Origin: Kitasatospora sp. NBC_01287
GTDB taxonomy: Bacteria > Actinomycetota > Actinomycetes > Streptomycetales > Streptomycetaceae
Reading direction: 5' to 3'
Assembly (NCBI RefSeq): GCF_026340565.1
Contig: NZ_JAPEPB010000001.1
Coordinates: 7,538,001 to 7,602,000 of the forward strand
Length of the DNA: 64,000 bases
Shown here: piece by piece, positions 42,515-50,400 of the stretch
How the letters are laid out: each line of letters begins with the position of its first letter
Numbering within the stretch: position 1 is the first letter of the stretch
Program-made: the position numbers and the translations under genes
The notes under the pieces: generated by a model
Told to the model about the DNA's origin: nothing
Seen by the model: only the letters and a program-made list of their open reading frames with translations
Databases searched by the model: none

Positions 42515-42528
42515 GGTGGCGGGCCGGC

Positions 42529-44073
42529 TCAGTCCTCGGCGCCGGGGGGCTGGATGGAGAGCGCGTGCCGGAACACGCCGCGCGGGTCCCAGGCGGCCTT
42601 GATCCGCTGCAGGCGCGGGTAGTTGTCCTTGTAGTAGAACGTGTACCAGGGCACCCCCGAGGTGTTCCACTGCGGGTCCATCAGGTCGGTGTCCGGGTTG
42701 TTGATGTAGGTGCCGTCGGTGATCCCGTTGGAGATCGGCACCCCGCCGGTGCCCTCGTGCACGTCGCGGTACCACTCGCGCAGCCAGGTCAGGTGCTTGT
42801 CGTCCTCGGCCGGGTCGATCCAGGAGGCGGAGAAGACCAGCTTGAGGATCGAGTCGCGCTGCGGGATCGCGGTCGCGTCCGTCTCGCGCTCGTTGACCAT
42901 GCCGCCGAAGCCGACGAACATCAGCGCGGCGGAGGAGTTGGCGTAGTCCGGTGTGGTCAGGTAGCGGTAGCAGGTGGCCACCTGCTCGTCGGTGTAGCGG
43001 GCCCGCATGTCGGCCGCCTTCACCTTGGAGCGCTGGGTCTCCAGGCCGCCGCTGGTGTAGAGGCCGTTCCACAGGGTGGCCCGGTACCACGGCAGGTGCT
43101 GGCGCTCGACGATCACCGGCGGCACGGTCACCCCGTCCAGCACGGCTTCGCCGAACTTCTGGAACAGCTCGGCGGCGTTCGGCGCGTCGGCGTCCATCTG
43201 GACGTTCATCATGATGCCGCCGGCCGTGCGGTGCGGCAGCAGCAGGCCGCTGTAGAGGTCGAGGTAGGGCGAGTCGGCGCCGCTGTTGCGTTCGTACCAG
43301 GTGACGTAGTTCTTCACCAGGCGGCTGAAGTTGGCCTCGTCCATGCCCTCCCACGGCCAGACCACGTAGCCCAGCAGCACCGAGTGCGGCGGGCGGGGCA
43401 GCAGGTCGCCCGGCTCGTCGCCGCGGGCGCCGGGGGTGCGCAGCCAGTACTTGGTGACCACGCCGAAGTTGCCGCCGCCACCGCCGGTGTGCGCCCACCA
43501 GAGCTCGCGGTTGGGGTCGTCGGCCGCGTCGGTGGCGGTCACCGCGCGCGCGGTGCCGTCCGCGTCGACCACCACCACCTCGACCCCGCACAGGTAGTCG
43601 ACCAGGTAGCCCAGGCGGCGGGAGAGCGGACCGTAGGCGCCGCCCGCGATGTGGCCGCCGATGCCCACCGAGGGGCAGGAGCCGCCGGGCAGTGTGACGC
43701 CCCAGTTCTTGAAGAGCGTGCGGTACATCTCGCCCAGGGTGAGGCCCGGCTCGATCCCGAAGGCCCGCCGCTCGGCGTCGAAGGTCACCGCGCGCAGCTC
43801 GGACATGTCCAGCAGCGCCCGCACCTCCTGGCTGTCCACCAGCGGCTCCTGGCAGTGGCCGCCGCTGCGGATCGAGATCGGCCGGCCGGCGTCCACCGCC
43901 TCCTGCACCGCCTGCACGGCGTCCGCGGTGGAGCGGATCAGGTAGACCTGGTCGGGCCGGCTGGTGAAGCGCTGGTTGCAGCCCCGGGTGAGGTCCGCGT
44001 AGCGCGGGTCCTCGGGGCCGATGGCGAGCACCTGCTGCGTGGTGGTGTGCTGCTGTTCTGCGGTCAGTGGCAT
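42529..44073 (-). CDS. FAD-linked oxidase with berberine-bridge (BBE) domain
   Basis: A 514-residue flavoprotein. H73 in RSGGHCQEP and C133 in GGSCPSVGIGGHIAGG are the two residues that hold bicovalent FAD in this family. The FAD-binding core continues through WWAHTGGGGGNFGVVTKY, and the C-terminal BBE motif is YYKDNYPRLQRIKAAWDP. Such enzymes oxidise alcohols or form rings late in actinomycete biosynthesis (for example TamL in tirandamycin, AknOx in aclacinomycin). ATG 44073 follows GGGAGAAG. It is divergent from PKS1, so it likely tailors the polyketide. Confidence 0.93.
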   Translation of the reverse strand: MPLTAEQQHTTTQQVLAIGPEDPRYADLTRGCNQRFTSRPDQVYLIRSTADAVQAVQEAVDAGRPISIRSGGHCQEPLVDSQEVRALLDMSELRAVTFDAERRAFGIEPGLTLGEMYRTLFKNWGVTLPGGSCPSVGIGGHIAGGAYGPLSRRLGYLVDYLCGVEVVVVDADGTARAVTATDAADDPNRELWWAHTGGGGGNFGVVTKYWLRTPGARGDEPGDLLPRPPHSVLLGYVVWPWEGMDEANFSRLVKNYVTWYERNSGADSPYLDLYSGLLLPHRTAGGIMMNVQMDADAPNAAELFQKFGEAVLDGVTVPPVIVERQHLPWYRATLWNGLYTSGGLETQRSKVKAADMRARYTDEQVATCYRYLTTPDYANSSAALMFVGFGGMVNERETDATAIPQRDSILKLVFSASWIDPAEDDKHLTWLREWYRDVHEGTGGVPISNGITDGTYINNPDTDLMDPQWNTSGVPWYTFYYKDNYPRLQRIKAAWDPRGVFRHALSIQPPGAED

Positions 44074-44252
44074 GGACGCTTCTCCCACTCGGCCGGACCC
44101 GGGAGCGGGCGCCGGCAGGGCACGTTCGGGTTTCGAAAGGGCGGGGGCCCGTCGGCGGAACGTGGGAGAATATCCGCGTCCGCGCATCTGGGAATGGGAA
44201 TTGTCGGGCCGCGGCCGGCCGCTGCACGCCGTTCCGGTCACACCCCCGCGTA

Positions 44253-44316
44253 CTAGGGGATATCGCAGCTCCCGGCACCTCGTCAACCGCGAGAACGCGC
44301 TAGGGGATTATAGGGG
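44253..44316. promoter_or_regulatory. Repeated CTAGGGGAT elements between FAD oxidase and PKS1
   Basis: In the 379-nt divergent region, CTAGGGGAT occurs at 44253-44261 and 44300-44308 (47 bp apart), followed by TATAGGGG (44309-44316). LuxR-type cluster regulators such as PimM use sites beginning CTVGGGA (established knowledge), so these may be activator sites. No regulator gene is in view. Confidence 0.5.
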
Positions 44317-44387
44317 TTGGCCGCCCCGGGCCTGCTCAGTAGCGTGAGCGCCGTCTATTGCACCGGGGGTGGCACAGGCCTGCCGCC

Positions 44388-44413
44388 GGGCGTTGCATCC
44401 GGGCGTTGCATCC
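44388..44413. repeat. 13-bp tandem duplication in the PKS1 leader
   Basis: GGGCGTTGCATCC occurs twice without spacer (44388-44400, 44401-44413), 40 nt before the PKS1 start. Confidence 0.85.
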
Positions 44414-44452
44414 GGCGTTCAGGTGACCGGCCAAAGGGGTTGGAAAAGGGTA

Positions 44453-47400
44453 ATGACGAATACTCGGCCTGAGTCCCGCACCGGTCACCCCGAAGGCAAC
44501 GCCGAAATCACCGGAATCGCCGGAACCGCCGGAACCGCCGACGAGCGGAACATCGACGAGCCGATCGCCGTCGTCGGAATGGCCTGCCGGGTGCCTGGTG
44601 CCGGCGGTCCCGAGGAGTTCTGGAGCCTGCTGCGGGACGGCGTGGACGCCGTCACCGCGCCGCCCGCCGACCGCTTCGGCGGCGCGCTGCCGGCCGACTG
44701 CCCTCCGTTCGGCGGCTTCCTGGACCAGGTCGACGGCTTCGACGACACCTTCTTCCGCGTCTCGCCGCGCGAGGCCGCCGCGATGGACCCTCAGCAGCGA
44801 CTGCTGCTCGAACTCGGCTGGGAGGCACTGGAGGACGCCCGGACGGCCCCGGACGCGCTGCGCCACCAGCCGGTCGGCGTCTTCGTCGGCGCGATCCTGG
44901 ACGACTACGCCACCCTGCAGGCCGGTGCGGGGCCGGACGCGGTGGGCCCGTTCGCCTTCACCGGCACGGCCCGCGCGCTGCTGGCCAACCGCCTCTCCTA
45001 CACCCTGGGCCTGCGCGGGCCCAGCCTGACCGTGGACACCGGCCAGTCCTCCTCGCTGGTCGCGGTGCACCTCGCCTGCCAGAGCCTGCGGCGCGGTGAG
45101 AGCAGCCTGGCCGTGGTCGGCGGCGTCCACCTCAACCTGGCGCCGGAGAGCCTGCTGCGCGCCGCCCGCGCGGGTGTGCTCGCCCCCGACGGCCGTTGCC
45201 GCACCTTCGACGCCGACGCGGCCGGGTTCGTGAAGGGCGAGGGCGGCGCGCTGGTGGTGCTCAAGCCGCTGAGCGCCGCGCTGGCCGACGGCGACCGGAT
45301 CCACTGCCTGCTGCTGGGCAGCGCGGTGAACAACGACGGCGGCGGCGCGGGCCTGACGGTGCCCGACCCCGAGGCGCAGCGCGCGGTGATCGAGGCCGCC
45401 CGCGCCCGTGCCGGAGTGGACCAGCAGGCCGTCCAGTACGTCGAGTTGCACGGCACCGGCACTCCTGCGGGCGACCCGCTGGAGGCGGCGGCGCTGGGCG
45501 CCGCGCTGAGCGCCGGGCGCCCGGGGGGCCAGGCGCTGCGGGTCGGCTCGGTGAAGACCAACCTGGGGCACCTGGAGGGCGCCGCCGGGATCGTCGGACT
45601 GATCAAGACCGCGCTGAGTCTGACGCACCGTCAGCTGCCCGCCAGCCTGCACCACCGCACCCCCAACCCGCGCATCCCGTTCGCCGACCTCGGCCTGGCG
45701 GTGCAGCGGGAGCTGGGCCCGTGGCCGCGCGAGGACGAGGCGCTGGTGGCCGGCGTCAGCTCGTTCGGCATCGGCGGGACCAACTGCCACGTGGTGCTCG
45801 CCGAGGCGCCGGCCTCAGGGCCCGCCCAGGAGCGCGCCGAGGTGGTGGCGCCCGAGGTGGCGTCGCCCGCCCTGGTCTGGCCGCTCTCCGCCCGGAGCCG
45901 GGACGGGCTGCGCGAGCAGGCCGCCCGGCTGCGCGCACACCTCGCCGACCGTCCCGAGCTCGAACCGGCGGACGTGGCACTCTCCTTGGCGACCACCCGC
46001 GCCGCGCTGGAGCAGCGCGCGGCGGTGGCCGGGCGCGACCGCGCCGAGCTGCTGCGCGGGCTGGACGCACTGGCGGCGGGCCTCCCGGCGCCCGGTGTGG
46101 TGAGTGGCACCGCCGGAAGTGGCCACCTCGCCCTGCTCTTCGCCGGCCAGGGCAGCCAGCGGGCGGAGGCGGGGCGGGAGTTGTATGCCGGGTTCCCGGT
46201 GTTCGCGGAGGCGCTGGACGCGGTGTGTGCGCGGTTCGACGGGGAGTTGGAGCGGCCGCTACGCGAGGTGATGTTCGACGCCGACTCGGATCTGCTGGGT
46301 CGGACGGTCTACACGCAGGCGTCGCTGTTCGCGTTCGAGGTGGCGCTGTTCCGGTTGCTGGAGTCGTGGGGTGTCACGCCGGACTACCTGATCGGTCATT
46401 CGGTCGGTGAGTTGGCGGCCGCGCATGTCGCGGGTGTCTGGTCGCTGGCGGACGCGTGCGTGTTGGTGGCGGCTCGTGGGCGGCTGATGCAGGCGTTGCC
46501 GGCCGGTGGCGCGATGCTGGCGGTGCAGGGCACCGAGGACGAGGTCCGCGCCGCGCTGGTCGAGGGGGTCGATGTCGCGGCGGTCAACGCGGCGGATTCG
46601 ATCGTCGTCTCGGGCGCCGAGGGCGCGATCGCCGAACTGGAGGCGGCCTGGCGTTCTGAGGGCCGCAAGGTCAAGCGGCTCACGGTCAGTCATGCCTTCC
46701 ATTCGGCGCTGATGGAGCCGATGCTGGCCGAGTTCCGCGCGGTCGCCGAGTCGTTGGACTACGCGCAGCCCCGGATCCCGGTGGTTTCCAACGTCTCCGG
46801 CGACTTCACCGCTGACCTGACCGAGCCCGAGTACTGGGTGCGCCATGTCCGTGAGGCGGTCCGCTTCGCCGACGGCGTCGCCACCCTGCGCGAGCGGGGC
46901 GTGACCACCTTCCTCGAACTCGGCCCCGACAGCGTGCTCGCCGCCCTGGTGCCGGACGGCGCGCTCGCGCTCCCGGTGCTGCACGGCGGCGAGCCGGAGG
47001 TGCGCTCGCTGCTCACGGCGGTCGCGGGCGCCTGGACCCGGGGCACCGCGCTGGACTGGCCGGCCCTGCCGACGGGCGGCCACGCCCGGACGGTCGACCT
47101 GCCGACCTACGCCTTCCAGCGCCGCCGCCACTGGTTCGACACCGCCGAGACCATCCCCGCCACTCCCGCTCCCGCTGTCGCCGGCGCCACCCCCGTGCGG
47201 CCCGCGCCGCTCCCCGGCGGGCGCGACACGCTGGCGCTGGTCCGCGCGCACGCCGCCGCGCTGCTCGGGCACGAGGCGGCCGAGCAGGTCGAGCCGGATC
47301 TCTCCTTCCGCGACCTGGGCTTCGACTCGCTGCTCGTCGTGCGGCTGCGCACCCAGCTCGCCGAGGCCACCGGCCTGGGGCTGCCCACCACCGTCACCTT

Positions 47401-50400
47401 CGACCACCCCACCCCGCGCGCCCTGGCCCGCCACCTCGACGCCGCCCGCGCCGGCGCGGACCCCGACCGCGACGCCGACCAGGAGCAGGCCGCCGCCACC
47501 CGCCGCGCCACCGCCCGCCGCGCCGCCACCGGGCCCGAGGAGCCGATCGCGATCCTCGGCATCGGCTGCCGCTTCCCCGGCGGCATCAGCACCCCCGAGC
47601 AGCTCTGGGAGCTGATCGCGGGCGAGCGCAGCACCGTCGGGGAGTTCCCCACCGACCGGGGCTGGGACCTGGAACGGCTCTTCGACACCGACCCGGCCGC
47701 CGCCGGCGCCTCGTACACCCGGCAGGGCTCGTTCGTCGAGCGGATCGCCGGCTTCGACGCGGGCTTCTTCGGCATCTCCCCGCGCGAGGCGCAGGCGATG
47801 GACCCGCAGCAGCGGCTGCTGCTGGAGACCAGCTGGGAGGCGATCGAGCGGGCCGGCCTGGTCCCGGGCGAGCTGCGCGGCAGCCGCACCGGCGTCTTCG
47901 TCGGCGCCACCGACGTGCAGTACGGACCGCGCCTCTTCGAGTCCGGCGACGGGACGGACGGACACCGGCTGACCGGCGCCTCGATCAGCCTCGCCTCCGG
48001 GCGGATCGCCTACCTGCTCGGCCTGGAGGGCCAGGCGCTGACCGTGGACACGGCCTGCTCCTCCTCGCTGGTGGCCCTGCACCTGGCGGTCCAGGCGCTG
48101 CGGCGCGGCGAGTGCGACTTCGCGCTGGCGGGCGGCGCGGCGCTGATGCCGACCCCCGGCATGTTCGTGGAGCTGAGCCGCCAGCAGGCGCTGTCGCCCG
48201 ACGGCCGGTGCAAGGCCTTCGCCGAGGCGGCGGACGGCACCGGCTGGGGCGAGGGCGTGGGCGTGCTGCTGGTGGAGCGCCTCAGCGACGCGCGGCGCCT
48301 GGGTCACCCGGTGCTGGCCGTGGTGCGCGGCACGGCGGTCAACCAGGACGGCGCGAGCAACGGTCTGACCGCGCCCAACGGCCTGGCGCAGCGCAAGGTG
48401 ATCCGGCAGGCGCTGGCCGACGCGGAGTTGACGGGCGATCAGGTCGACGTGGTGGAGGCGCACGGCACGGGAACCAAGCTGGGCGACCCGATCGAGGCGC
48501 AGGCCCTGCTCGCCACCTACGGCCAAGGCCGCGAGGCGGACCGGCCGCTCTGGCTCGGTTCGCTCAAGTCCAACCTGGGGCACACCCAGGCGGCCGCCGG
48601 GGTGGCGGGCGTGATCAAGATGGTGCTGGCGCTGCGGCACGGCGTGCTGCCCCGCACCCTGAACGTGGACGCGCCCACCTCCCGGGTCGACTGGTCGGCG
48701 GGCGCGGTGCGGCTGCTGACCGAGGCCCGGGCCTGGCCCGAGGCGCCCCGGCCGCGCCGGGGTGCGGTCTCCTCCTTCGGCATCAGCGGCACCAACGCGC
48801 ACGCGATCATCGAGCAGGCAACGGAAGCTGACGCGTCATCAGTTGAGCGGCGGCCGGTGCTGGATGTCCGGTCGGCGCCCTGGGTGCTCTCGGCGCGCGG
48901 TGGTGACGCGCTGGCCGGCCAGGCGGGCCGGCTCGCGGCCTTCGCCGGTGACCAGGCGCTCGACCTGGATCCGGCGGCGGTGGCGGCCTCCCTGGTGCGC
49001 GAGCGGTCGGTGTTCGAGGACCGGGCGGTGGTGCTGGGTGAGGGGTTGGTCGAACTGCTCGACGGCGCACGGGTGCTGGCCTCGGGTGCGGAGTCCCCCG
49101 CGGTGGTGCGGGGGGTGGCGGCCGGTAGTGATCGTCCGGTGTTCGTGTTCCCGGGGCAGGGGACGCAGTGGGTGGGGATGGCCCGGGAGTTGATGCGGGT
49201 GTCGCCGGTGTTCGCGGGGTCGATCGCGGAGTGTGAGGCGGCGCTGGCGCCTCTGGTGGACTGGTCGTTGGCCGAGGTGTTGGCGGGTGACGGGGCCGAG
49301 TTCGCGGGTGTGCGGGTGTTGCAGCCGGTGTTGTTCGCGGTGATGGTGTCGTTGGCGGCGGTGTGGCGGGCCGCGGGGGTGGAGCCGGCGGCGGTGGTGG
49401 GTCATTCGCAGGGTGAGGTGGCGGCCGCGCATGTGGCGGGGGTGCTGTCGCTCCAGGACGCGGCGCGGATCAGTGTGTTGCGGGCGCGGGTGATGGAGCG
49501 GATCGCGCATGTGGGCAGCATGGTGTCGTTGTTCGCTTCGCGGGTGTTGGTGGAGGAGTTGGTCGCCGAGGTGGGTGGCCGGCTGTACGTGGCGGCGGTG
49601 AACGGTCCGGCGACGGTCGCGGTGTCGGGTGAGTTCGGGGCGTTGGAGCGGTTGTTGGAGTTGTGTGAGGTGCGGGGGGTGCGGGCGCGGCGGATCGCTG
49701 CGGCGTTCCCGTCGCATTCGCCGGAGGTGGCGCCGGTGGAGGCGGAGGTGAAGGCGGCGCTGTCCTCGGTGGTGCCGCGGGCCGGGCAGGTGCCGATGCT
49801 CTCCACGATTCGTGGTGAGTGGTTCTCCGGGCCGGAGTTGGACGCGGACTACTGGTACGAGAACCTGCGTTATCCGGTGCTGTTCCAGGACGCGGTCACG
49901 CAGTTGGCCCAGGCGGGGCACCGCACCTTCATCGAGGTCAGCGCCCACCCGGTGCTGGCCCCGGCGATCGAGGACACGCTCGCCGAACTCGGCATCGAGG
50001 CGGCGGCCTTCGGCACGTTGCGGCGTGACGAGGGCGGTGCGGAGCGCTTCGTCCGCTCGCTGGCGCAGGCCTTCACCAGTGGTGTGGACGTGGACTGGAC
50101 CACCCTGCTGCCGGCCGCCGAGCGGCGGGTGGAGCTGCCCACCTACGCCTTCCAGCGTCAGGACCACTGGCCGCCGGCCCGCACCGGCGCCGCCGGCGAC
50201 CCGGCCGACCTCGGGCTGGTCCCGGTCGGCCACCCGCTGCTGAGCGTCGCGCTCCCCGCCGCGACCGGCGACGGCGTGGTGCTCAGCGGCCGCCTCGCCC
50301 TGCGCACGCATCCCTGGCTGCTGGACCACGCCGCGGCCGGCACCGTGCTGCTCCCCGGCACCGCCTTCCTGGAACTCCTGCACCAGGCAGGCCAGTTGCT

